DNA of 34,418 nucleotides from Eubacterium sp. (GTDB lineage Bacteria > Bacillota > Clostridia > Lachnospirales > Lachnospiraceae), in contig JAILRZ010000083.1 of assembly GCA_024697845.1 (NCBI GenBank), forward strand, positions 1 through 34,418, given 5' to 3'. Positions 9,451-18,771 of the stretch are shown piece after piece. The notes under the pieces were generated by a model. The model did no database searches. It had not been told where the DNA came from and saw only the letters and a program-made list of their open reading frames with translations. How positions within the stretch are numbered: the first letter of the stretch is position 1; each line of letters starts with the position of its first letter. A program made the position numbers and the translations under genes.

Positions 9451-11261
9451 ATGAAATATCATGATAATCAACGCAGGGCTATTGAACATTTCAATGGTCC
9501 TGCTCTTGTTTTATCCGGACCCGGTTCCGGAAAAACAGCAGTTATTGTGGAACGAATTAGAACGTTGATTGAAAAGAGAAATGTGAATCCGGAGCAGATT
9601 CTTGTGGTGACGTTTACAAAGGCTGCAGCAAAGGAAATGGAAATGAGGTTTCAAAATGGAATGAATGGCGGAAGGGGGAAAATGGTGACCTTCGGAACTT
9701 TTCACAGTGTGTTTTGGGGGATTTTAAAAGAAACCTCCGGCTTTCGTGGAAAGGAAATTATTACAGAGAAGGAAAAATCCTACCTGCTTAAGCAATGCTT
9801 TCTTTCCAATGAAATGCAAACCTCGGTGGATGAAGAATTCATCACGAATCTTTTGGGAGAAATTGCGAGAGTGAAAGGGAATTTGGAAGGCATCGAAAAT
9901 GCCGGAAAATCGGAAGAATTCAAAAGGATATTCAAACAATATCAGAGAGCATTGCAATTGGAAAACAGAATGGATTTTGAAGATATTTTACAGGAGACGT
10001 ACCATCTGTTGTATTCGAAAAAGAAGTACGAAGAACGTGGCAACAACGTTTTTCATATATTCTGGTGGACGAATTTCAAGACATCAATGAAATTCAATAT
10101 CGAACTGTTCAGTTACTGGCTCAACCGGAAAATAATCTTTTTGTTGTGGGAGACGAGGATCAGGCTATTTATGGTTTTCGAGGAGCCAGACCGGAAATGA
10201 TTTTCAGGTTTCAACAAGACTATGAAAATCATCAGCTAATTCAGTTGAATGTGAATTACCGTTGCACAGAAACTATTGTGGAGGCTGCAGGGAAACTGAT
10301 TTCTCATAATACATTGCGAACCGACAAGGAATTACAGGCTGACAAAAAAGGAGGGAAAAACCTCAGTATCCGACAATTTAAAAATCAGGGAGAAGAACTA
10401 ATTTCCCTGACAGCAGAAATTCGAAGAAAATTGAAACAGGGATATGAAAAAGATGAGATTGCAATATTGGTGAGAAACAACAGTCAGATATCGGTAATTA
10501 TGAAAGCACTTCAAAATAATGGTATTGGAGGTTATGCAAAAAAGCAATCAAAAGGGCTGCACAAGGGAATGGTGTTTCAGGACATCTCGGCCTATCTTAT
10601 GGCAGCAGAAGATTATCCGGAAAAAGAATTGATGGAGAACAGGGGCTTGTTGAAAATCATGAATAAACCCCGTCGATTCCTGCCAAGAGAAATGGTTTTA
10701 CAGAAAGGGATGACATGGGAGCGATTGAAAGAACAGCTAAGGAATTGTCCGGAAATAATGGAGCAGATTGAAAACCTGGAATTCGGCTTGGGAATGATTA
10801 AAAAATTACCGGCTTATGCAGCAATCAACTTTATCCGAAAAGGAATGAAGTATGATGAGTATTTGCTGGAATATGCGAAAGAACATCAGTGCAACAAAAA
10901 GGAATTGTTTCGCCAACTGGAAGAAATCCAGAACAATGCCTATTCTGTTAAAACTGTTTGGGAATGGTTGGAACGAAGAAAAGAGGAAGGGGATGAACCG
11001 GGAGAGAACAAGGGAATTCAGTTGATGACAATGCATGGAGCAAAAGGCTTGGAATTTCCGGTGGTTTTTCTACCGGACTGTAATCAGGGAATTATTCCCA
11101 CTAAAACAAGTCTGTTGGAAGGGAGAATTGAGGAAGAACGAAGGGTTTTTTATGTTGCAATGACGAGGGCAGAAAAGGAGTTGTATATCTGGGGAGTGAA
11201 AGAACAATTGGGAACCCCGGTGGAAATGTCGATTTTTGTGGATGAAATTCTCTGCAAATAG
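9451..11261 (+). CDS. UvrD/PcrA-like ATP-dependent helicase, interrupted by a -1 frameshift near 10017-10023
   Basis: Frame 1 (9451-10200) carries motif I GPGSGKTAV and TFTKAAAKEM; the -1 frame continues with QQRFSYILVDEFQDINEIQY, GDEDQAIYGFRGA, NYRCTETIV, MTMHGAKGLEFPVVFLP, YVAMTRAEKELYI to 11261. Confidence 0.88.
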
Positions 11262-11367
11262 CTTTGATTTTATAATATCGAAGAAATAGACGACTATGGG
11301 AAAAGATTGCTTTTTACGGCCATTTTTGATAAAGTAAGAGTAATAAAAGAAAAGGTGGTAAACGAAT

Positions 11368-11670
11368 ATGGAACAAGAATATTTTGAAGAAGATGAAGAA
11401 ATGTATGTGACAATTACATTAGAAGATGATTCCGAAGTGGAATGCAGAATCTTAACAATTTTTGAAACTGAGGGTCAGGACTATATTGCAATGATCACAG
11501 TAGAAAATGAAGATGATGATTCATGGGATGGTGATATTCTCATTTATCGTTACTTTGAAGACGAAGATGGAGAACCGGGTCTTGATAATATTGAAACAGA
11601 AGAAGAGTTTGAAATGGTTTCTGAAATCTTTGATCAGATTATGGAAGATGAAGAAGACGACGAGGAATAA
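11368..11670 (+). CDS. Acidic DUF1292 family protein
   Basis: MEQEYFEEDEEMYVTITLEDDSEVECRILTIFETEGQDYIAMITVEN; very acidic, typical DUF1292 pattern; RBS aaggtgg. Confidence 0.8.
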   Translation: MEQEYFEEDEEMYVTITLEDDSEVECRILTIFETEGQDYIAMITVENEDDDSWDGDILIYRYFEDEDGEPGLDNIETEEEFEMVSEIFDQIMEDEEDDEE

Positions 11671-11702
11671 TTGTTTGACAGCATAAGATAAGGGGTGATG
11701 AT

Positions 11703-12149
11703 ATGGCAGCTACATACGATCCGGAGACAAGAAGACGTTTGGAAGACCGAAAAAGAAAAATTGAACAGAGACGGGCAGAGCAGATTAAGCGTCGTAATAA
11801 TTATTTATTAGCAGCGTGTGGGATTATTGTTGTTTTGATTTTTGTAATTGGAATTGTTAATTCCTGTTCATCCAAAGAGAAAACAACAAATGTAGATAAC
11901 CCAACAACAAAGGAAGTTACTACTGTAGAAATGACTACTGCTGTTGAAGAAACAACGGTGGCAAAGGTTTATAAAAAGACAACAGACAGTGTAAATTTCA
12001 GAAAGAAAAAGAAAATTGCTGATAAGTACATTATTGAAACCCTACCAAAGAATACAAAAGTTGAAGTGGTAGACGAAAGCGATGATGAGTGGTGTCAGAT
12101 TATCTATGACGGAAAAACCGGCTATGTTAGCAAAGAATATCTAAAATAA
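11703..12149 (+). CDS. Membrane-anchored bacterial SH3-domain protein
   Basis: Single N-terminal TM segment, Thr-rich linker, C-terminal VNFRKKKKIADKYIIETLPKNTKVEVVDESDDEWCQIIYDGKTGYVSKEYL (SH3b pattern). Confidence 0.8.
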   Translation: MAATYDPETRRRLEDRKRKIEQRRAEQIKRRNNYLLAACGIIVVLIFVIGIVNSCSSKEKTTNVDNPTTKEVTTVEMTTAVEETTVAKVYKKTTDSVNFRKKKKIADKYIIETLPKNTKVEVVDESDDEWCQIIYDGKTGYVSKEYLK

Positions 12150-12166
12150 AGATGAATGGAGAAATG

Positions 12167-12199
12167 AGTCAAGTGTACTTTGTTACACTTGACTTTTCT
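12167..12199 (+). terminator. Intrinsic terminator between the SH3 protein and folC
   Basis: gtcaagtgta ctttgt tacacttgac perfect 10-bp stem followed by ttttct. Confidence 0.75.
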
Positions 12200-12211
12200 A
12201 TGGAAAAAGAA

Positions 12212-13492
12212 ATGAATTATCAGGAAGCAAGAGCGTGTTTGGAAGAAATCAGTTCATTGGGAAGTGTTCTTGGACTAGATACGATGAAAGAGTTATTAAA
12301 GCGATTGGAAAATCCACAGCAGGATTTGAAAGTCGTCCATATTGCAGGAACAAACGGCAAGGGTTCTATCATGACGTTTTTACAGTCGATTTTAATTGAA
12401 GCAGGATACCGAATTGGAAGGTACAGCTCTCCGGCAGTTTTCGAATTTCGGGAGATGTTTCAGATTGGAATCGATTATATTTCGGAAGAAGATTTTGCCA
12501 GACTGTTTTTCAAGGTTCAAACGGTCGCGCAGAAAATGGTTGAAGATGGGCTGGCACACCCAACGGAATTTGAAATGGAAACTGCCATAGCATTTTTGCT
12601 ATTTCAGGAAAAAAACTGTGACATCGTGTTGATTGAATGTGGTATGGGTGGCGAAACAGACGCTACCAATGTTTTTTCAAAAAACTTATGTAGTATTATA
12701 GCGACAATTAGTTTGGACCATATGAAATTTCTTGGAAATACTCTGCAGGAAATTGCCAAAGTGAAGTCAGGGATTATCAAGAATGGATGTCCTGTTGTTT
12801 CGTCTATCCAGTCAGGTGCGGTGGAAACAGTGCTGCGCCTGGAGGCGGACAATAAAAATGCTGAATATATTCAGGCAAAGACTGCCATAATGACTGAAGA
12901 AGGAAAGTTTAAGTATTTGTCAAATTCTGGAGAAACGTATTCCTTTGCAATGCAGATGAAGGGCAGTTATCAACTGAAAAATGTGGCTACGGCAATTGAA
13001 GCGGCGGAACAATTGGAGAAAAAGGGATTTTCTGTAGGGAAATTCATTGAATCCGGAATCGAAAAGGCCATATGGCCGGGACGAATGGAAGTGATTTCCA
13101 AGGAGCCGCTCATCATAATTGACGGTGCGCATAACCCGGGAGCTGTGGAAGAATTGGTGCAAACAATCCAAAGGGATTTTACAAATCGGACCATTGCCTT
13201 TATAATGGGTGTGTTGGCCGATAAAGACTATGAAGAAGAAGCAAAAATGATTGCCGGATTCGGGAAAGTCATTTATACTGTAACGCCTGACAATAAAAGG
13301 GCGTTGCCGGCAGAAAGGTTAGCAGAAACCCTTCGAAAATATCAGGGAGCAGTTCAGGCAAAAGAATCGGTAGCGGTTGCGTTAGAACAAGCAATTCTTG
13401 ATGTGGAAGAAGGCAAAGCAGATATGATTTTAGCTTTTGGTTCATTATCATATCTAAAAGAAGTGAAGAACTATGTTCTTCGAAGAAAATAA
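12212..13492 (+). CDS. folC: Folylpolyglutamate synthase / dihydrofolate synthase
   Basis: HIAGTNGKGSIMTFLQSIL, DHMKFLGNTLQEIAKVKSGIIK, DGAHNPGAVEEL. Start chosen at MNYQEARACLEE (12212; RBS ggaaaaag) because the listed start at 12152 reads through a terminator hairpin. Confidence 0.9.
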   Translation: MNYQEARACLEEISSLGSVLGLDTMKELLKRLENPQQDLKVVHIAGTNGKGSIMTFLQSILIEAGYRIGRYSSPAVFEFREMFQIGIDYISEEDFARLFFKVQTVAQKMVEDGLAHPTEFEMETAIAFLLFQEKNCDIVLIECGMGGETDATNVFSKNLCSIIATISLDHMKFLGNTLQEIAKVKSGIIKNGCPVVSSIQSGAVETVLRLEADNKNAEYIQAKTAIMTEEGKFKYLSNSGETYSFAMQMKGSYQLKNVATAIEAAEQLEKKGFSVGKFIESGIEKAIWPGRMEVISKEPLIIIDGAHNPGAVEELVQTIQRDFTNRTIAFIMGVLADKDYEEEAKMIAGFGKVIYTVTPDNKRALPAERLAETLRKYQGAVQAKESVAVALEQAILDVEEGKADMILAFGSLSYLKEVKNYVLRRK

Positions 13493-13507
13493 GTGTTAGG
13501 GAAAAGA

Positions 13508-14236
13508 ATGATGGAATTAATCATTGAAGAATTCGGAGAGATGAATCTTTACATTCAGTACTCTGAAAAGGCAGAGGGACTTTCTTACGAAGGGGTTCTT
13601 AGAAACTTGAATATGTACCTTTTTACACATGAGTTTAATGGTCCGGAAAAAAAGGCAATCGGAGTTGCGAATCGTTTATTACAACAATTTCCGGAAATTA
13701 TTCAGGTGGAAGTATGTTGTAATCGACAGATGGAAGATGCAATCATCAAGTGTCGTGTGAAAAAAAAGTGGGAAAAAATATATCTCTCCATGACTTCATT
13801 TCTGGAAGGCGGAGAAGAGCGATTAAATCGTGTCATTGATACTTTTTACGAGTGTGAGAACTGTAGAGTGACAGCAGTGTCCAATTTTGTGACTGCAGAG
13901 ATTGTTGGTGAAGCACAAAACAGAATTTGTGGTTGCGTCGAAATTGAAACGCTACAAGCCCTTGAGGAAATTCGTGAGCTGATTTCCGATGTTGAGCGTG
14001 AAGAAGCAGTTGAGATGGAAATCCTGTTGTATGAAGATAAAATCATTGATGGTGGTTCCATTAGAATTCCACCGTTCAAATTGCATCAGCAACGAGAGGT
14101 TCTGGAGGGATTGAATCAAATTGCTCCTTATGCAATTCATCCGGTTTACGGAAAAACTATTACGGAATTACTGCAACAGGATAATAAAGGCTCCGGATGC
14201 AGTGGATGTAGCGGATGTGCAATGAAGCAGAAATAA
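13508..14236 (+). CDS. Uncharacterised protein with Cys-rich C-terminal tail GSGCSGCSGCAMKQK
   Basis: Uninterrupted ORF with good upstream RBS-like aggga; ATG at 13508 preferred over GTG at 13493; no family recognised. Confidence 0.75.
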   Translation: MMELIIEEFGEMNLYIQYSEKAEGLSYEGVLRNLNMYLFTHEFNGPEKKAIGVANRLLQQFPEIIQVEVCCNRQMEDAIIKCRVKKKWEKIYLSMTSFLEGGEERLNRVIDTFYECENCRVTAVSNFVTAEIVGEAQNRICGCVEIETLQALEEIRELISDVEREEAVEMEILLYEDKIIDGGSIRIPPFKLHQQREVLEGLNQIAPYAIHPVYGKTITELLQQDNKGSGCSGCSGCAMKQK

Positions 14237-14255
14237 TAAGGAAAAGGATTGAAAA

Positions 14256-15383
14256 ATGAGAGATTTAGTAGAAAGTAGAAAAGAAATAGACCAGATTGAT
14301 GCAGAGATTGTTAAGTTATTTCAGCGCCGAATGGATGTGTGCAAGGATGTGGCGACTTACAAACTGGAAAATAAAAAACCGGTTCTGGATCGCCAGCGTG
14401 AAATGGATAAGATTGCAAAATTAAAGACACTTGCAAAGGATGGCTTTTATGCCCATGGCGTAGAAGAACTATATGAGCAGATTATGGCTATGAGCCGAAA
14501 AATGCAATATAAACTGCTGAATGAAGAAGGCGTCAATAACGACATTGGATTTGATGTACTAAAGGATGTTCCAAAAAAAGATGTTACAGTCGTTTATCAG
14601 GGAATTCCGGGAGCTTATAGTCAGCAGGCAGCTCATGAATATTTCGGGGAAGAAGTTAACTTCTGCAACGTGACTACCTTCCGTGAAGCAATGAAATATG
14701 TGAGAGACGGAAAAGCAGATTATGCAGTTCTGCCGTTTGAAAATTCTTCTGCAGGAATTGTAACGGATGTTTATGACTTGCTGGTAGAATTCCACAATTA
14801 TATAGTTGATACCTTTGATGTAAAAATTGAACATTGTTTATGTGGTCTTCCTGGAAGTACCATTGAGGATATTCGGGATGTTTATTCTCATCCGCAGGCA
14901 TTTATGCAGAGTAATTCCTTTATTGAGGAACATGGATGGGGAAAGGTAAACCTTGCCAATACGGCAATCAGTGCCAGATATATTTCGGAACAGACGGATA
15001 AGAGTCGTGGCTGTATTGCCAGTGAAAATGCGGCTAAGATTTATGGATTGGAAATTCTTCATAAAGGAATTAATTTCAATGCAACAAATACGACGAAGTT
15101 TATTATTATCAGTAAAGAAAAAATTGCAAGAAGGGATGCAAATCTGATTTGTATTAGTTTTGAAATGCCACATAAAAGTGGTTCTTTGTATCAAATGCTG
15201 TCTCATATTATTTACAATGATTTGAACATGACTAGCATTCAGTCCCGTCCAATTCCGGAGCGAAAATGGGAATACCGATTCTATGTGGAATTTGAAGGGA
15301 AGTCCAATCAACCGGGGGTTGTAAATGCCCTGTCCGGAATTAACGCAGAAGCAATCAATATGAAAATTTTAGGAAATTATTAA
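14256..15383 (+). CDS. pheA: Bifunctional chorismate mutase / prephenate dehydratase (P-protein)
   Basis: N-terminal chorismate mutase helix pattern, YQGIPGAYSQQAAHEYFG prephenate dehydratase, C-terminal ACT-like domain. Confidence 0.92.
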   Translation: MRDLVESRKEIDQIDAEIVKLFQRRMDVCKDVATYKLENKKPVLDRQREMDKIAKLKTLAKDGFYAHGVEELYEQIMAMSRKMQYKLLNEEGVNNDIGFDVLKDVPKKDVTVVYQGIPGAYSQQAAHEYFGEEVNFCNVTTFREAMKYVRDGKADYAVLPFENSSAGIVTDVYDLLVEFHNYIVDTFDVKIEHCLCGLPGSTIEDIRDVYSHPQAFMQSNSFIEEHGWGKVNLANTAISARYISEQTDKSRGCIASENAAKIYGLEILHKGINFNATNTTKFIIISKEKIARRDANLICISFEMPHKSGSLYQMLSHIIYNDLNMTSIQSRPIPERKWEYRFYVEFEGKSNQPGVVNALSGINAEAINMKILGNY

Positions 15384-15395
15384 TTATCATCAAAA

Positions 15396-15432
15396 GAAAA
15401 CAGGTTGTTCCGATTGGAGCAACCTGTTTCTC
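15396..15432. terminator. Bidirectional intrinsic terminator between convergent genes
   Basis: aacaggttgttcc gatt ggagcaacctgtt hairpin flanked by A-run and T-rich sequence. Confidence 0.8.
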
Positions 15433-16335
15433 TTATATCGGAAATTCAATTCCTGCTTTAATTTCCAAAAATTTCAAAATGTCTGTGTATACAATATCGT
15501 TTTCTAATTCATTAAATAATTCATGGCGCATATCAGGATACAGTTTGGAATAGGTATTCTGAAAACCGCAGTGTTTAAAATGGGTAACAGCTTTTTTGAA
15601 AGCACGCTCACTACCTTTGCAAGGATCATTGGCACCGGACATAAACATTACCGGAAGCTTGGGATTCTTGCTAACCCAACCTTTCTTTGAATAAACCTGC
15701 TGAATCAGTTCCATCAAAACATAGTATCCATTTAAAGAAAAAGTAAATCCACATAGAGGATCCGCATTATAAGCGTCGACAATATTTCGATTTCTGGTAA
15801 GCCAGGTGTTGGTGATTCCTTCTTTGTCAAAGGCCTTGTCAAAAGGACCGGTGACCAGTTTCGCCATAGTCTCACTATGGTAACGCCATCCTTTGAATAA
15901 CACCATGCATCGAATCATAAATTTGGCGATTCCTGCAAAGGAGTTGTTTGAAGGAGAACCACTGATAATTAATGCATCAATTTCCTTGGAATATTTCTTG
16001 ACGTAAGTTCTTACAATTAAAGAACCCATACTGTGTCCTAAAAGAATCAGTGGCAGGTTTGGGTATTCTCTTTTTAAAAACATTGTGTAATCATGAACAT
16101 CTTCCACCAGATCTTTGTATGTAACGTTATCGCCAAAGTGTCCTAAATCCGCCTGAGACATAATGTTCTCACCATGTCCGCGTAAATCAGTAATGGCACA
16201 AATAAAACCTTTTTCGTTAAAACGTTTCATGGTTTCAAAGTAGCGATTACGATATTCGCACATCCCGTGAACAAATTGAATAATTCCCAGAGGTTTTACC
16301 CCTTCCGGTGGGAATGTTACAGTATTTGGTCTCAT
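15433..16335 (-). CDS. Alpha/beta hydrolase (monoacylglycerol lipase-like)
   Basis: GHSMGS nucleophile elbow, IIQFVHGMCEYRNRY, MRHELFNE near C-terminus. Confidence 0.88.
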   Translation of the reverse strand: MRPNTVTFPPEGVKPLGIIQFVHGMCEYRNRYFETMKRFNEKGFICAITDLRGHGENIMSQADLGHFGDNVTYKDLVEDVHDYTMFLKREYPNLPLILLGHSMGSLIVRTYVKKYSKEIDALIISGSPSNNSFAGIAKFMIRCMVLFKGWRYHSETMAKLVTGPFDKAFDKEGITNTWLTRNRNIVDAYNADPLCGFTFSLNGYYVLMELIQQVYSKKGWVSKNPKLPVMFMSGANDPCKGSERAFKKAVTHFKHCGFQNTYSKLYPDMRHELFNELENDIVYTDILKFLEIKAGIEFPI

Positions 16336-16374
16336 ATGAAAGCCTCCCGTTTTTTTCTAACAATAGTTTAGCAC

Positions 16375-16409
16375 AAAAAGGCGATGAAAAGAAACGTTCT
16401 TTCATCGCC
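16375..16409 (-). terminator. Intrinsic terminator of the ABC-F gene
   Basis: Minus strand: ggcgatgaaag aacgtttct tttcatcgcc ttttt. Confidence 0.75.
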
Positions 16410-16425
16410 AAAAGATTCATTTTGT

Positions 16426-18060
16426 TTAATTATCATCATCCATTCCATCAGTTGTATAGACAGTTCTCTTACGAGCCATTTCATCGTTTTCAAGGTATTC
16501 GTCGTAAGTAGTAACCTTATCAATTAACTTGCCGTTTACGATTTCCATAATTCGATTGGCTGTTGTCTGGACAACCTGATGATCTCGAGAAGAAAAGAGG
16601 AGTACTCCAGGGAACTTGATGAGCCCGTTGTTAAGAGCGGTAATACTTTCCATATCCAAGTGGTCTGTAGGTTCATCTACCACCAAGACATTGGCTCCGG
16701 AAATCATCAGTTTCGATAACATGACACGAACTTTTTCTCCACCGGAAAGAACGCGAACTTTTTTCATTCCATCATCACCGGCAAATAACATTCTTCCAAG
16801 GAAACCTCGAACATAAGTTGCATCTTTGATTTCGGAGTACTGTGTCAGCCAGTCAACAATGACATCGTCGCTGTCGAAATCCTTTGTATTATCCTTAGGG
16901 AAATAACTCTGAGAAGTTGTAATTCCCCATTTGTAAGAACCTTCGTCCGGTTCCATTTCGCCCATTAAGATTTTGAATAATGTAGTCTTTGCAAGTCCGT
17001 TGGAACCAACAAAAGCGATTTTGTCTTCACGTCCAACAATGAAAGAAATGTCGTCTAATACCTTTACACCGTCAATGGTCTTAGAAAGGTGTTCTACGGT
17101 TAATACTTCATTTCCGATTTCTCTTTCCGGACGGAAATCAATGTATGGATATTTACGACTGGATGGCTTGATTTCGTCTAATTCGATTTTTTCCAAAGCA
17201 CGTTTTCTGGAGGTTGCCTGCTTAGACTTGGAAGCGTTGGCACTGAATCGCTGAATGAAGTCCTGCAATTCTTTGATTTTTTCTTCCTTCTTTCGATTGG
17301 CTTCCTTCATCTGTTTCACGATTAACTGGCTGGACTCATACCAAAAGTCGTAATTTCCGGCGTAGAGCTGAATCTTTGCGTAATCGATATCCGCAATCTG
17401 TGTACAAACCTTATTTAAGAAGTATCTGTCATGGGATACAACAATTACGGTATTTTCAAAATTGATTAAGAATTCTTCCAACCATGCAATGGCATCTAAA
17501 TCTAAATGGTTGGTAGGTTCGTCGAGAAGAAGAATGTCAGGGTTTCCGAATAATGCCTGAGCCAATAAGACCTTGACCTTCATGCTTCCGCTTAAATCCT
17601 TCATTAAATTATAATGGAATTCTGTATCCACACCAAGACCGTTCAAAAGCATAGCTGCATCGGATTCAGCTTCCCATCCGTTCATTTCTGCAAATTCGCC
17701 TTCTAATTCAGAAGCGCGGATTCCATCTTCATCACTGAAGTCTTCCTTCATATAGATGGCTTCTTTTTCTTTCATGATTTCATAAAGCTTCTGATTTCCC
17801 ATAATAACGGTATCCAAAACAGTATATTCGTCATACTGGAAATGATCCTGCTTTAAGAAAGAAAGACGTTCACCCGGTGTGATAATAACCTCACCACTGG
17901 TTGGTTCGATTTCTCCTGTTAATATCTTTAAAAATGTAGATTTTCCTGCACCATTGGCACCGATTAATCCGTAGCAGTGGCCCGGTACAAATTTTATATT
18001 GACTTCTTCAAATAAAGCCTTTTTTCCAAAACGTAACGATACATTACTTGTACTTATCAT
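16426..18060 (-). CDS. ABC-F family ATP-binding cassette protein
   Basis: Two ABC cassettes (GANGAGKST; GSNGLAKTT), LSGSMKVKVLLAQALFGNPDILLLDEPTNHLDLDAI and LSGGEKVRVMLSKLMISGANVLVVDEPTDHLDMESI, no TM segments. Confidence 0.93.
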   Translation of the reverse strand: MISTSNVSLRFGKKALFEEVNIKFVPGHCYGLIGANGAGKSTFLKILTGEIEPTSGEVIITPGERLSFLKQDHFQYDEYTVLDTVIMGNQKLYEIMKEKEAIYMKEDFSDEDGIRASELEGEFAEMNGWEAESDAAMLLNGLGVDTEFHYNLMKDLSGSMKVKVLLAQALFGNPDILLLDEPTNHLDLDAIAWLEEFLINFENTVIVVSHDRYFLNKVCTQIADIDYAKIQLYAGNYDFWYESSQLIVKQMKEANRKKEEKIKELQDFIQRFSANASKSKQATSRKRALEKIELDEIKPSSRKYPYIDFRPEREIGNEVLTVEHLSKTIDGVKVLDDISFIVGREDKIAFVGSNGLAKTTLFKILMGEMEPDEGSYKWGITTSQSYFPKDNTKDFDSDDVIVDWLTQYSEIKDATYVRGFLGRMLFAGDDGMKKVRVLSGGEKVRVMLSKLMISGANVLVVDEPTDHLDMESITALNNGLIKFPGVLLFSSRDHQVVQTTANRIMEIVNGKLIDKVTTYDEYLENDEMARKRTVYTTDGMDDDN

Positions 18061-18206
18061 TTTTTTACCTCACTTAATCTTATTCGGTCGGGGGAAAACA
18101 GCTCCTGCCCGATAACCGTAATTTTTAGTATAACAGTTTTACCGGATTTAAGCAAATTTTGATACAATATAATATGTTCGTACAAAAGTAAAACAAATGA
18201 GAAGAA

Positions 18207-18235
18207 TTGACGTGGATTACAGAATACGGTATAAT
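18207..18235 (+). promoter_or_regulatory. Near-consensus sigma-A promoter
   Basis: TTGACG - 17 nt - TATAAT upstream of the DUF4234 gene. Confidence 0.75.
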
Positions 18236-18269
18236 GCAATCATTCTAAAGAAAAAAGGAGGAGTATGAG

Positions 18270-18614
18270 ATGATTACTCAAAGAAATGTAGCTGTGTGCA
18301 TCATTCTTTCAATTGTTACTTGTGGACTTTATGGATTGTATTGGTTAATCTGTTTGAATAACGATACAAATACCCTTGCAGGAAATTCAAACGGTACATC
18401 CGGAGGGGTTGTAGTATTGTTATCAATCATTACCTGTGGAATTTACCTTTTATATTGGCTTTACAAGCAGGGAGAAACAATTGATCAACTTAAGACAGCC
18501 AAAGGAAGACCATCTAGTAACTCAGGAATTCTTTATTTGATTCTTGCAGTTGTTGGTTTATCAATTGTTTCATATGCATTAATGCAGAGTGAATTAAATC
18601 AGCTTGCAGCTTAA
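18270..18614 (+). CDS. DUF4234 family small membrane protein
   Basis: Repeated SIVTCGLYGLYWL / SIITCGIYLLYWLY hydrophobic signature. Confidence 0.8.
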   Translation: MITQRNVAVCIILSIVTCGLYGLYWLICLNNDTNTLAGNSNGTSGGVVVLLSIITCGIYLLYWLYKQGETIDQLKTAKGRPSSNSGILYLILAVVGLSIVSYALMQSELNQLAA

Positions 18615-18643
18615 TAAAGATTAACAGTTGAAGAATAAAGTTC

Positions 18644-18675
18644 AAGGAATACTCGAAAGGGTATTCCTTTAATTT
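18644..18675 (+). terminator. Intrinsic terminator
   Basis: aaggaatac tcgaaagg gtattcctt then taatttt. Confidence 0.7.
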
Positions 18676-18771
18676 TGCCTATGTGCTATAATTTCAATAT
18701 CTATGCGATGATGAGAAAGTGCGGATAATTCACAGGGAAAGATGATTTATTGGCTGGAAGGAGAAGACAAC

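Noticed and set aside
14838-15311. Minus-strand ORF of 157 aa
   Set aside because: Antisense to well-supported pheA, no independent support.
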